From NCBI GenBank assembly GCA_903933395.1, contig CAIZKA010000158.1:1-8821 (forward strand): a DNA stretch of 8,821 nucleotides, written 5' to 3'. Positions within the stretch are counted from its first letter, which is position 1. Every line of letters begins with the position of its first letter. Both the position numbers and the translations under genes were made by a program. A model generated the notes under the pieces. That model was not told where the DNA came from. It was given only the letters and a program-made list of their open reading frames with translations, and searched no databases. Positions 1-6,470 of the stretch are shown piece by piece. The stretch comes from an uncultured beta proteobacterium. GTDB lineage: Bacteria > Pseudomonadota > Gammaproteobacteria > Burkholderiales > Rhodocyclaceae.

Positions 1-387
1 CAGGTGATCCTGATCGGCCACAGCATGGGCGGACTGGTACTGCGCGCCTATCTGCGCCGCTACGGCAGGGACAAGGTGGCGCGTATCGTCACGCTCGGCT
101 CGCCGCATCAGGGTACGCGCCTGGCGCACCTGGGCCTCGGGCGCAATGCCCGCCAGATGCGCATGGGCAGTTCCTGGCTGGCCGAGCTGGCGCGGCCGGG
201 CGCCGTACCGCTGCCGCCTGGCTCGGTTTCAATTTTCAGTTTTCAAGACAACTACGTTTTCCCGCAACAGGCCTGTTCGACGCTGGAAGGCGCCACCAAC
301 GTCGCCATCAGCGGCGTCAGCCATCTTGGCATGGCGTTTTCGCCGGTTGTCCTGGGCAAGATTCTGGAGGCGCTGGAAACACCATGA
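1..387 (+). CDS. alpha/beta-hydrolase lipase/esterase, 3' part only
   Basis: This is the C-terminal 128 residues of a serine hydrolase; the 5' end lies outside the window and the frame is open from base 1. The nucleophile elbow GHSMGG is visible at once, with Ser at codon 8 (bases 22-24). It is followed by TLGSPHQGT, the strand-loop typical of triacylglycerol lipases of the LipA/EstA and PGAP1-like type. A likely acid residue is the Asp of SFQDNYVFP (codon 83), and the catalytic His is in GVSHLGM (codon 108), so the whole triad can be placed. Such enzymes hydrolyse carboxyl esters, often long-chain acylglycerols. Substrate and location cannot be judged because the N-terminus, where any signal peptide would be, is missing. 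The stop codon overlaps the next start as ATGA, which implies translational coupling to the GMC dehydrogenase. The family call is firm; the exact substrate is unknown. Confidence 0.88.
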   Translation, partial: QVILIGHSMGGLVLRAYLRRYGRDKVARIVTLGSPHQGTRLAHLGLGRNARQMRMGSSWLAELARPGAVPLPPGSVSIFSFQDNYVFPQQACSTLEGATNVAISGVSHLGMAFSPVVLGKILEALETP

Positions 388-1988
388 AGGAATTTGATTA
401 CATCGTGATAGGCGGCGGGTCTGGGGGCTGCGCCGTGGCGGGACGCCTTTCGGAGGATCCCGGGGTCAGCGTGTGCCTGCTCGAAGCGGGCAGGAGCGAC
501 GACCAGACGCTGGTCAGGGTGCCTTTCTGCACGGTTGTGATGTTGCCCACCCCGATCAACAACTGGGCCTTCCAGACCCTTCCCCAGCCGGGCCTGAACG
601 GCAGGCGCGGCTATCAGCCGCGCGGCAGGGTGCTGGGCGGTTCGAGTTCGATCAATGCGATGGTGTACATGCGCGGCCATCCCTGGGACTACGACCATTG
701 GGCCTCGCTGGGCAATGACGGCTGGTCCTTCCGCGATGTGTTGCCTTACTTCAAGAAATCGGAACACAACGAGGATTTCCACGACGAGTATCACGGCCAG
801 GGCGGGCCGCTGAACGTCGCAAGCTTGCGCTCGATGAATCCTTTCCAGGAAATCTATCTTGAAGCCGCACGCCAGGCCGGATTCAAGCTGATCCGCGACT
901 TCAACGGTGCCGAGCAGGAAGGCATCGGCATCCATCAGGTCACCCAGAAGGACGGCGAGCGCTGGAATGCCGCGCGCGCCTACCTGACGCCGCACCTGGC
1001 CAGCCGTGCCAACCTGACGGTGATCACCGGCGCGCGGGCGCGGCGCATCCTGTTTGCCGGCAAGCGCGCCAGCGGCGTGGAATTCCGGCAGGGAGGCGAG
1101 ATCCATACCTTTCATGCACGCCGCGAGATCATCCTCAGTGCCGGTGCCCTGCAGTCACCGCAACTGTTGATGCTCTCCGGCGTTGGCGCCGGTGCGGAAC
1201 TGCAAAAGTTCGGCATCCCGGTGATCCACGATCTGCCGGGGGTGGGCAAGAACCTCCAGGACCATCCGGACTATGTTTTCAATTACCGGGCCAAGTCGCT
1301 TGACCTTCTCGGCATCTCCCCGGGCGGTGCCATTCGCCTGATGAAGGACATCGGCCGCTACCGGCGGGATCGCACCGGCATGATCGCTTCAAACGGCGCC
1401 GAGGGCGGCGGCTTCCTGCGGCGATTCCCGGATTCGCCGGCGCCGGATTTCCAGTTGCATTTCGTCGTCGGCGTGCTCGATAACCATGTGCGCAAGCTGC
1501 ATTGGGGGCACGGCTATTCCTGCCATGTCTGTCTGCTGCGGCCGAAGAGCGTCGGCACGGTCAGTCTTGCCAGTGCCGACCCGGCGGCGGCTCCCGTTAT
1601 AGATCCGAAGTTTTTCGACCATCCCGACGACCTCGACGCGATGGTCGATGGCTTCAGGCTCACCCGGAAAATTATGGACGCGCCGGCCCTGGCCAACATC
1701 CGCAGCGAAGAACTTTACAGCGCGGGAATAGATTCCGATGCTGCCATTCGTGAGGAACTGAAGAAGCGTTCGGACACCATTTACCACCCGGTCGGCACCT
1801 GCAAGATGGGCATCGACGCGATGGCCGTGGTCGACCCGGCTTTGCGCGTGCATGGCCTCGGCGGCCTGCGCGTGGTGGATGCGTCGATCATGCCGACGCT
1901 GATCGGGGGCAACACCAACGCCCCGGTCATGATGATCGGTGAAAAGGCCGCCGGGATGATCCGCAATGATGCCGTTCGTGCCGTTTGA
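384..1988 (+). CDS. GMC-family FAD-dependent alcohol dehydrogenase, AlkJ-like
   Basis: The 534-residue protein has the normal length for the glucose-methanol-choline oxidoreductase family. The FAD-binding Rossmann motif GGGSGG is at residues 10-15, followed by the ADP-ribose acidic end LLEAG. GMC signature 1 appears as GRVLGGSSSINAMVYMRG and signature 2 as GALQSPQLLMLSGVG. The active-site pair is His468 (YHPVGTCKMG) and Asn512 (GGNTNAP), spaced 44 residues apart as in choline oxidase. Segments such as NWAFQT, QVTQKDGERW and DASIMP match my memory of AlkJ, the membrane-associated dehydrogenase of Pseudomonas that oxidises medium-chain alcohols to aldehydes and passes electrons to quinone. I therefore prefer an alcohol substrate over choline. 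There is no signal peptide. The start overlaps the upstream lipase stop (ATGA), with a GGAGG 13 bases before it inside the lipase gene. Choline dehydrogenase (BetA) is the main alternative. Confidence 0.93.
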   Translation: MKEFDYIVIGGGSGGCAVAGRLSEDPGVSVCLLEAGRSDDQTLVRVPFCTVVMLPTPINNWAFQTLPQPGLNGRRGYQPRGRVLGGSSSINAMVYMRGHPWDYDHWASLGNDGWSFRDVLPYFKKSEHNEDFHDEYHGQGGPLNVASLRSMNPFQEIYLEAARQAGFKLIRDFNGAEQEGIGIHQVTQKDGERWNAARAYLTPHLASRANLTVITGARARRILFAGKRASGVEFRQGGEIHTFHARREIILSAGALQSPQLLMLSGVGAGAELQKFGIPVIHDLPGVGKNLQDHPDYVFNYRAKSLDLLGISPGGAIRLMKDIGRYRRDRTGMIASNGAEGGGFLRRFPDSPAPDFQLHFVVGVLDNHVRKLHWGHGYSCHVCLLRPKSVGTVSLASADPAAAPVIDPKFFDHPDDLDAMVDGFRLTRKIMDAPALANIRSEELYSAGIDSDAAIREELKKRSDTIYHPVGTCKMGIDAMAVVDPALRVHGLGGLRVVDASIMPTLIGGNTNAPVMMIGEKAAGMIRNDAVRAV

Positions 1989-2009
1989 TTCAGCCCGGCC
2001 GGAAATGCC

Positions 2010-2031
2010 GCGGCGGTTGGCGAGCCGCCGC
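2010..2031. other. GC-rich hairpin after the GMC gene, possible transcript end
   Basis: An inverted repeat of 8 pairs (GCGGCGGT with GCCGCCGC, last pair T-G) surrounds the 6-base loop TGGCGA. It lies 21 bases after the GMC stop codon. No run of T follows on either strand, so it does not meet the classical intrinsic terminator pattern. It could protect the 3' end of the upstream transcript or assist Rho-dependent termination. Confidence 0.5.
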
Positions 2032-2090
2032 AGCCCGACAGAAGCCACGAATCGAGCGCAGCCGGATGTTGGGTGATAGAGTTGAGAAAC

Positions 2091-2106
2091 TGGAAAAACA
2101 CGTGCT
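2091..2106 (+). promoter_or_regulatory. candidate sigma-54 (-24/-12) promoter upstream of the iron-type ADH
   Basis: The 16-base string TGGAAAAACACGTGCT has the invariant GG (2092-2093) and GC (2104-2105) at the exact spacing of the sigma-54 consensus TGGCAC-N5-TTGCW. By my count 8 of the 11 defined positions match. Transcription would start near 2117, leaving a leader of about 25 bases before the AAAGGAG site. The rest of the 1989-2149 interval holds only the hairpin at 2010-2031; I see no convincing sigma-70 promoter in it. No activator site was identified, and a match of this quality can arise by chance. Confidence 0.33.
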
Positions 2107-2141
2107 CATGTCAAAGCGGGAAAGATTCGAGCTGTCGTCTT

Positions 2142-2148
2142 AAAGGAG
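2142..2148 (+). promoter_or_regulatory. ribosome binding site that favours the TTG start at 2156
   Basis: A full AAAGGAG sits only one base before the ATG at 2150 but 7 bases before the in-frame TTG at 2156. The spacing to the ATG is too short for normal initiation, so the TTG is the better start even though it is the rarer codon. Confidence 0.7.
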
Positions 2149-2155
2149 AATGATT

Positions 2156-3430
2156 TTGATATCTGAATTTCTGAGCGAGTCGCTTCGCACCACGGCGCTG
2201 AGTGCAGCGATGCGCGGCGCCGGATTGGCCGTGCGCTTCCTGCCCATACCCCAGCCCACGATCCTGGTGGGACCGGGTGCCAGCGGCAGGCTGGGACGAA
2301 CCATTGCCGGCTTTGGCCACTCCAAGATCCTCATCGTCACCGACAGCATCATCTCCAAACTCGGCTTGCTCGACGACTTGACCACGGCCCTGACTGCGGG
2401 GGGCGCCGAGTACGTGGTGTTTGATGCGATCACGCCTGACGCGCCGATCCCCCTGATCGAGACAGGGATTGATTTCTATCTGGAGAACGACTGCGATGCC
2501 ATCGTGGCATTCGGGGGAGGGTCCTCAATGGATGCCTCCAAGGCCATTGCCGCGGCAGTCTCCAATCCCGGCAAGTCGCTGCGCGAATTGGCCGGCTATT
2601 TCAAGGGCCTGAATACGCCGGTCAAGATCTACGCCGTTCCCACCACCGCCGGCACCGGCTCGGAGGTGACCGTTGCCGCCGTCATCTCGGATCCGGAAAG
2701 CCATACCAAGATGGTGATCGTCGATACGCGCCTGGTACCGAAGATGGCGGCGCTCGATCCTTGCCTGATGACCGGGCTGCCTCCCCATATCACCGCAGCG
2801 ACCGGCATCGACGCATTGACTCACGCCATCGAGGCCTTTGTCGGGCACTGGGCCAGTCCAGGCACGGATGACATGGCCTTGTCGGCGGTCGGACTGATAT
2901 TCGATAATCTGCGAGTGGCCTACAGCGATGGAAAGAACCTCGAAGCACGGGAGAAAATGGCTCTCGCGGCGACCTATGCAGGATTTGCCTTTACCCGCGC
3001 CAATGTGGGTTATGTGCATGCCATTGCACATCAGTTCGGCGGGAAATACCACACCCCCCATGGCCTTGCCAATGCCATCATGCTGCCGCTGGTTCTGAAG
3101 TATTCGCTGCCGGCCATCACTGACCGCCTGGCCTTGCTGGCGGTGCGCGCCAAACTCGGCCGGGAGAGTGAGGCGGAGGAGGTACTGGCGCAGAAGTTTC
3201 TCGATGCGGTGGACCAACTCAATCTTGACCTCGGGATACCGACCTTTCTGGCGGCACTGAAGGAGTCTGATATTCCCCAACTGGCCGAAGCCGCATGCCG
3301 TGAAGCGCATACCGGCTATCCGGTGCCGCGCTATATGTCACAGGCGGTTTGCGAAGACATTATTCGCCAGGTGTTACCGCCCGCCATGCCGGCAAAGAAG
3401 CCGGCCCGGCGCGGAAAGAAGACTGCTTAG
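2156..3430 (+). CDS. iron-type (group III) alcohol dehydrogenase with a lysine-rich tail
   Basis: This is a 424-residue NAD(P)-dependent dehydrogenase that would interconvert an alcohol and an aldehyde or ketone in the cytoplasm. Numbered from the TTG start, the nucleotide-binding GGGSSMD motif is followed by PTTAGTGSE. The four metal ligands of the family can be placed: Asp219 and His223 in GIDALTHAIEAF, His288 in YVHAIAHQ, and His302 in TPHG. The order and spacing agree with FucO-type enzymes. About 40 residues precede the core, including a hydrophobic stretch around AVRFLPIPQPTILVGPG; I remember similar N-termini in a subfamily of environmental Proteobacteria. The last 13 or so residues (PAKKPARRGKKTA) are basic and not part of the catalytic fold. 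The gene is followed 60 bases later by the AAR-like reductase, so aldehyde produced there is a plausible substrate. An ATG two codons upstream (2150) is the alternative start. Confidence 0.93.
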   Translation: MISEFLSESLRTTALSAAMRGAGLAVRFLPIPQPTILVGPGASGRLGRTIAGFGHSKILIVTDSIISKLGLLDDLTTALTAGGAEYVVFDAITPDAPIPLIETGIDFYLENDCDAIVAFGGGSSMDASKAIAAAVSNPGKSLRELAGYFKGLNTPVKIYAVPTTAGTGSEVTVAAVISDPESHTKMVIVDTRLVPKMAALDPCLMTGLPPHITAATGIDALTHAIEAFVGHWASPGTDDMALSAVGLIFDNLRVAYSDGKNLEAREKMALAATYAGFAFTRANVGYVHAIAHQFGGKYHTPHGLANAIMLPLVLKYSLPAITDRLALLAVRAKLGRESEAEEVLAQKFLDAVDQLNLDLGIPTFLAALKESDIPQLAEAACREAHTGYPVPRYMSQAVCEDIIRQVLPPAMPAKKPARRGKKTA

Positions 3431-3477
3431 TGCCGGGCATCCAGATGCACACACGGGTTGCTGGTCAAACAAATAAC

Positions 3478-3482
3478 GAGGA
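3478..3482 (+). promoter_or_regulatory. ribosome binding site fixing the reductase start at 3491
   Basis: GAGGA lies 8 bases before the ATG at 3491. An in-frame TTG at 3458 would add 11 residues but has no purine-rich site at a suitable distance, and homologues as I remember them begin at the MKKVV string. Confidence 0.7.
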
Positions 3483-3490
3483 CTGATGTC

Positions 3491-5728
3491 ATGAAAAAAG
3501 TGGTCACGGTGACCTTGGGTTCATCCAAGAAGGATTTTGAATTCAAGACAAAGTTTCTGGGTCAGGAGTTTTCGGTCAGACGCCTGGGTGCGGACCAGGA
3601 CAGCAGCAAGGCCTGGGAGTTGATGCGACGCCAGCAAGCCAATGCGGATGCCATCGCCTTGAGCGATATGGTCGATCACTATCACGTCGGCTTGCGCACG
3701 GTGGTCAACAAGAAATCGCAGGCGCTGATGCAGGTTGTCACGCGGGTACCGGTCACCACGGGGGCCAGCTTGCGCCGGCTGCTGCAGGTGCGTGCCATAC
3801 GCTATGTGCAGAAGGAGTTGGGCCATTACTTCAACAACAACCTGGTTCTGTTCCTGTCCGGAATGCGCAACTACGACATGGCGGTCGCCCTGTCCGATTA
3901 CACCAGAAACCTGAGCTTTGCCGATCCGGTGTTCCATGCGGGTTCGCCACTCCTGCTGAATTCGCTGGATCAGCTCGAGCTCTTCGCCAAGGGCAAGGAA
4001 CTGATTCCCGACATCGTGCCGGGAGACTTCCTGAAGTCCGTGCTGAGGACCGTGAAGAACAAGATCGTCGCCAATGCCGTGGCCAAATCCCACGTCATCG
4101 TCGGCACCTTCCGGGAAATCCGGGCGGTTTCCACCGCCGGCAATCTGGAGGGCAAGACCCTCATCACTTCGGCCATCGATGATGAAGCGCTGGCATTTTT
4201 CACGAAGCACAAAGTCAATCTGGTGGTGGATGTTTCGCCGAAACTATTCGACAGGGTGGTGGGCATCAGCACCATCACCGCCATGGTCCTCGCCGCGACG
4301 GGAAAGCCGGAGTCGGAACTTTCGGACCACGATTTCGAGGAGATCATCAACGAACTCGACATCAAGCCGCGCCTGCTCCACCCAACCGGCCATTTCCGCA
4401 ACATCCGTCGCTTTGCCTTTGTCGTGCATCCGCTGAGCCAGGAGTACATCAAGAAGGGCTTCCCGTTTCCCAGGAACACGCCCAAGTTCATCATGGACGG
4501 GGTGGAGACGCTCGCCGCCTACCTGCCGCCGATGGTCTATTGCAAGATGAGCAACATCATTTCGCCGACGGGGGCCGAAGCCGAAGGCTGGCTGATTTCG
4601 GTCGGTGGAACCCCCAAGGAAATGCTCTCGCACAGCCCCGAATTTACCTATCGGCGTCTGCTGGCTGCCGCGAAGATTGCGGAAGAGATGGGCGCCCAGT
4701 TGATGGGTCTGGGCGCCTTCACCAAGGTGGTGGGCGATGCAGGCATTACGGTCGCGCGACGCGCGAGCATTCCGATCACCACCGGCAACAGCTACTCCGC
4801 ATCGGGTGCGCTGTGGGCGGCAGCCGACGCCATGCGGCGCATGGGGCTGATAACGGCAAAGAAGGGCAGCAAGAAAGTGCCGGCCAAGACCATGGTGATC
4901 GGCGCCACGGGCTCCATCGGATCTGTCAGCGCGCGTCTGCTGGCCATGGCCTTCGACGAAGTCGTCATCGCCGGTCGCGACATCAAGAAGCTCAATGAAC
5001 TGCGGGACTCCATTCTGCTGGATACGCCGGACGCCAAAGTCATCGCATCGACGGATTACGACAGCCTGCTGGGTGACATGGACATGATCGTGACCTCCAC
5101 TTCGGGGGCCGGCAAGAAGATTCTGGACATCACCAAAGTCAAGCCGGGCTGTGTCATTACCGATGTCGCGCGGCCGCTGGATCTGCCGGCGGCAGAGGTG
5201 GCCAAGCGTCCTGACGTGCTGGTGATCGAATCGGGCGAGATCGAACTGCCAACCCAGGTCAAGGGCCTGAAATCCATCGGCCTGCCGAAGAATGTCATCT
5301 ACGCCTGCCTGGCGGAAACCATCGTGCTGGCGCTGGAAGGCCGCTTCGAGGTATTCACCATCGGCCGCGACACCGAGTGGGAAAAGGTCAAGGAGATCTA
5401 CAAGCTCGGCATCAAGCACGGCATGAAACTGGCGGCCATATCGGGCGTCAAGGGCGTGTACAGCGACGAGGACATTGCCAGGGTCGTGGCCCTCGCGAAA
5501 AAAGCGCGCTTGACCTGGAAGGGGTCGCGCAGTACGACGACTGCAAAGGCTGTGTCGAAGAAATCCGTGGCAAAGAAACCCGTGGCAAAGAAACCCGTGG
5601 CAAAGAAATCCGTGGCAAAGAAGGCGCCCGCCAAAGTCGCGGTTGCGCCGAAGAAGCCCGCTTCAAAACCGGTGCCGGCAAAGAAGGCTGGCGGCAAGGC
5701 GATTGTAAAGAAGAGGGCATCGGCATAG
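3491..5728 (+). CDS. two-part reductase: unknown N-terminal domain fused to acyl-ACP reductase (AAR)-like domain, lysine-rich tail
   Basis: A 745-residue protein in three parts. Residues 1 to about 300 begin with MKKVVTVTLGSSKKD. They resemble, as I remember it, roughly 300-residue stand-alone Firmicutes proteins labelled 'quinate 5-dehydrogenase', whose real function is unclear. Residues from about 305 to 675 match the cyanobacterial AAR fold: FVVHPLS at 311, GLGAFTKVVGDAG at 406, TTGNSY at 430, a Rossmann motif GATGSIGS at 471-478, DVARPLD, and YACLAE with Cys606. That Cys aligns with the acyl-thioester-forming Cys of Synechococcus AAR (context MFACFAE). AAR reduces acyl-ACP or acyl-CoA to fatty aldehyde with NADPH; here the substrate is inferred. 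Residues 685-745 are a histone-like tail with 20 lysines in 61 residues. The protein is about twice the length of cyanobacterial AAR. It shares an apparent operon with the iron-type ADH, suggesting thioester to aldehyde to alcohol. Confidence 0.85.
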   Translation: MKKVVTVTLGSSKKDFEFKTKFLGQEFSVRRLGADQDSSKAWELMRRQQANADAIALSDMVDHYHVGLRTVVNKKSQALMQVVTRVPVTTGASLRRLLQVRAIRYVQKELGHYFNNNLVLFLSGMRNYDMAVALSDYTRNLSFADPVFHAGSPLLLNSLDQLELFAKGKELIPDIVPGDFLKSVLRTVKNKIVANAVAKSHVIVGTFREIRAVSTAGNLEGKTLITSAIDDEALAFFTKHKVNLVVDVSPKLFDRVVGISTITAMVLAATGKPESELSDHDFEEIINELDIKPRLLHPTGHFRNIRRFAFVVHPLSQEYIKKGFPFPRNTPKFIMDGVETLAAYLPPMVYCKMSNIISPTGAEAEGWLISVGGTPKEMLSHSPEFTYRRLLAAAKIAEEMGAQLMGLGAFTKVVGDAGITVARRASIPITTGNSYSASGALWAAADAMRRMGLITAKKGSKKVPAKTMVIGATGSIGSVSARLLAMAFDEVVIAGRDIKKLNELRDSILLDTPDAKVIASTDYDSLLGDMDMIVTSTSGAGKKILDITKVKPGCVITDVARPLDLPAAEVAKRPDVLVIESGEIELPTQVKGLKSIGLPKNVIYACLAETIVLALEGRFEVFTIGRDTEWEKVKEIYKLGIKHGMKLAAISGVKGVYSDEDIARVVALAKKARLTWKGSRSTTTAKAVSKKSVAKKPVAKKPVAKKSVAKKAPAKVAVAPKKPASKPVPAKKAGGKAIVKKRASA
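5561..5620 (+). repeat. four tandem 15-base repeats in the reductase tail
   Basis: Four contiguous copies of AAAYCCGTGGCAAAG begin at 5561, 5576, 5591 and 5606; only the Y position varies (T, C, C, T). Each encodes K-[S/P]-V-A-K in frame, so gain or loss of a unit would change tail length without a frameshift. The near identity of the copies, including synonymous positions, indicates recent duplication or active slippage. Confidence 0.95.
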
Positions 5729-5738
5729 TTTGGCAGGC

Positions 5739-5760
5739 GCCGTCGGTTCCTGCCGGCGGC
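5739..5760 (+). other. hairpin 1 of the leader, just after the reductase stop
   Basis: GCCGTCGG pairs with CCGGCGGC (8 pairs, one T-G) around TTCCTG. An alternative, mutually exclusive stem pairs GGCAGG (5732-5737) with CCTGCC (5749-5754). No T-run follows, so an intrinsic terminator is not supported. A 3'-end stabilising or switching structure is possible. Confidence 0.5.
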
Positions 5761-5782
5761 ATCCCGGTCCGACTATGACTGA

Positions 5783-5808
5783 GGGAGAGACGCCAGAGCG
5801 TTTCTCCC
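5783..5808 (+). other. hairpin 2 of the leader, 11-pair stem with tetraloop
   Basis: GGGAGAGACGC (5783-5793) pairs with GCGTTTCTCCC (5798-5808) around the loop CAGA, with one G-U pair. It is the strongest structure in the interval. The following bases AGGACATTAG contain no T-run, so it is not a classical terminator on this strand. Confidence 0.7.
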
Positions 5809-5812
5809 AGGA

Positions 5813-5893
5813 CATTAGTGTGACCTCTCTAATGCGAGTCGATAGACTTGCCTCCGTGGCAGGCAGAGTGTCTGCCGGTCCTCGATTTCGAGG
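5813..5893 (+). other. hairpins 3 to 6 of the leader, nearly contiguous
   Basis: Hairpin 3: CATTAG (5813-5818) with CTAATG (5829-5834), 10-base loop. Hairpin 4: CGAGTC (5835-5840) with GACTTG (5845-5850), loop GATA, one G-U pair. Hairpin 5: GGCAGA (5862-5867) with TCTGCC (5871-5876), loop GTG. Hairpin 6: CCTCGA (5880-5885) with TCGAGG (5888-5893), a tight loop that would probably open by one pair. Hairpins 3 and 4 abut without a gap. As DNA, the CATTAG/CTAATG dyad could instead be a protein-binding operator. Confidence 0.5.
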
Positions 5894-5913
5894 CTGCCGG
5901 GATTACGTCAATC

Positions 5914-5918
5914 AGGAG
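5914..5918 (+). promoter_or_regulatory. ribosome binding site of the phasin gene
   Basis: AGGAG lies 6 bases before the ATG at 5925, which sets this start over longer in-frame openings at 5730 and 5775 that have no convincing site. It sits 20 bases after the last leader hairpin, so leader folding could affect its access. Confidence 0.75.
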
Positions 5919-5924
5919 ATTGTT

Positions 5925-6416
5925 ATGGTAAAGAAACTCGTAGTGAAGAAACTCAAAGCCATCGGCGAAAATAGCCAGCTTTCCGCCACCATCCGGGAAT
6001 CGGCCCAGCAGATATGGCTGGCCGGGCTTGGTGCCTTCGCCAAGGCGCAGCAGGAAGGCAACAATGTGTTCGATGCACTGGTCCGTCAGGGCGAAGCGAT
6101 CCAGAAGACGACACGCAAAGTGGCTGAAGACAAGGTCACCGAAATGGCCGCCAAGGCCACCGGTACCTGGGACAAGCTCGAGCAGGTATTCGAAAATCGC
6201 GTCGCCCGCTCGCTTAACAGCCTTGGCGTGCCTACCAAGCACGACGTCGCGGTGCTGACCAGGCGTGTCGAGGAGCTGAAGGCCGCTGTCGACAAGCTCA
6301 ACGGCGTCGCCGGCAAGGCCCAAAAGCCGAAGACCGCCGCGGTCAAGGTGGTACGCAAAGCGGCGCCCAAAGCCGCACCAAAGGCCGCATCAAAGGGTGT
6401 ACACAAGGCCGCCTGA
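5925..6416 (+). CDS. phasin, PhaF/PhaI-type granule-associated protein
   Basis: The 163-residue protein belongs to the poly(hydroxyalkanoate) granule-associated family typified by Pseudomonas PhaF and PhaI. The hallmark amphipathic segment IWLAGLGAFAKAQQEG is at residues 30-45, followed by a long helical region with FDALVRQGE. Next comes the conserved RVARSLNSLGVPTKHDV (92-108) and a short coiled-coil-like helix (VEELKAAVDKL, 115-125). Residues 131-163 are a basic tail with AAPKAAPKAAS repeats. PhaF carries a comparable histone-like tail that binds DNA and helps granule segregation; DNA binding here is inferred. Phasins coat the surface of hydrophobic inclusions. No PHA synthase is in the window, so the granule could be PHA or another neutral lipid. 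The start is fixed by AGGAG 6 bases upstream. A patatin-like gene follows after 54 bases. Confidence 0.93.
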   Translation: MVKKLVVKKLKAIGENSQLSATIRESAQQIWLAGLGAFAKAQQEGNNVFDALVRQGEAIQKTTRKVAEDKVTEMAAKATGTWDKLEQVFENRVARSLNSLGVPTKHDVAVLTRRVEELKAAVDKLNGVAGKAQKPKTAAVKVVRKAAPKAAPKAASKGVHKAA

Positions 6417-6470
6417 TCCATTCGCGGCGACCGGTGAGTGATGTGATGACCGCTGGCGGGGAGTGTTGAA

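Larger units (their letters stand above)
5729..5924 (+). other. hairpin-packed intergenic leader before the phasin gene
   Basis: This 196-base interval has no gene with coding character. Consecutive inverted repeats occupy much of it: 5739-5760, 5783-5808, 5813-5834, 5835-5850, 5862-5876 and 5880-5893. The heptamer CTGCCGG occurs three times (5750, 5872, 5894). The first hairpin follows the reductase stop and may end or stabilise that transcript. The later ones lie just before the phasin ribosome binding site and could form a structured 5' leader, or part of a small RNA. I find no clear -35/-10 pair. It does not match the conserved core of the riboswitch classes I can recall, such as glycine, TPP or cyclic-di-GMP. 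Confidence 0.6.

Noticed and set aside
252..1115. A 287-codon minus-strand open frame over the lipase end and GMC gene
   Set aside because: It has no motifs and lies over the conserved FAD-binding region of the + strand gene; an antisense shadow.
2010..2031. Intrinsic terminator after the GMC gene
   Set aside because: The stem is strong but no T-run follows on either strand, so it is listed only as a hairpin.
3458..3490. Eleven-residue N-terminal extension of the reductase from TTG 3458
   Set aside because: There is no ribosome binding site before it; ATG 3491 has GAGGA at 8 bases and starts the conserved MKKVV string.
4244..5419. A 391-codon open frame on the minus strand opposite the reductase
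   Set aside because: It has no recognisable domain, is rich in His, Arg and Gln as expected of antisense frames of GC-rich genes, and lies wholly over a + strand gene with clear motifs.
5561..5620. CRISPR-like array
   Set aside because: The 15-base units are contiguous with no spacers and are in-frame coding repeats.
5730..5924. Upstream in-frame extension of the phasin (TTG 5730 or ATG 5775)
   Set aside because: The extension is unlike any phasin N-terminus, has no suitable ribosome site, and coincides with the inverted-repeat leader, while ATG 5925 has AGGAG at 6 bases.
5729..5924. Known riboswitch (glycine, TPP, cyclic-di-GMP, SAH)
   Set aside because: GGGAGAGACGC resembles parts of some riboswitch stems, but the conserved core sequences of these classes are absent.
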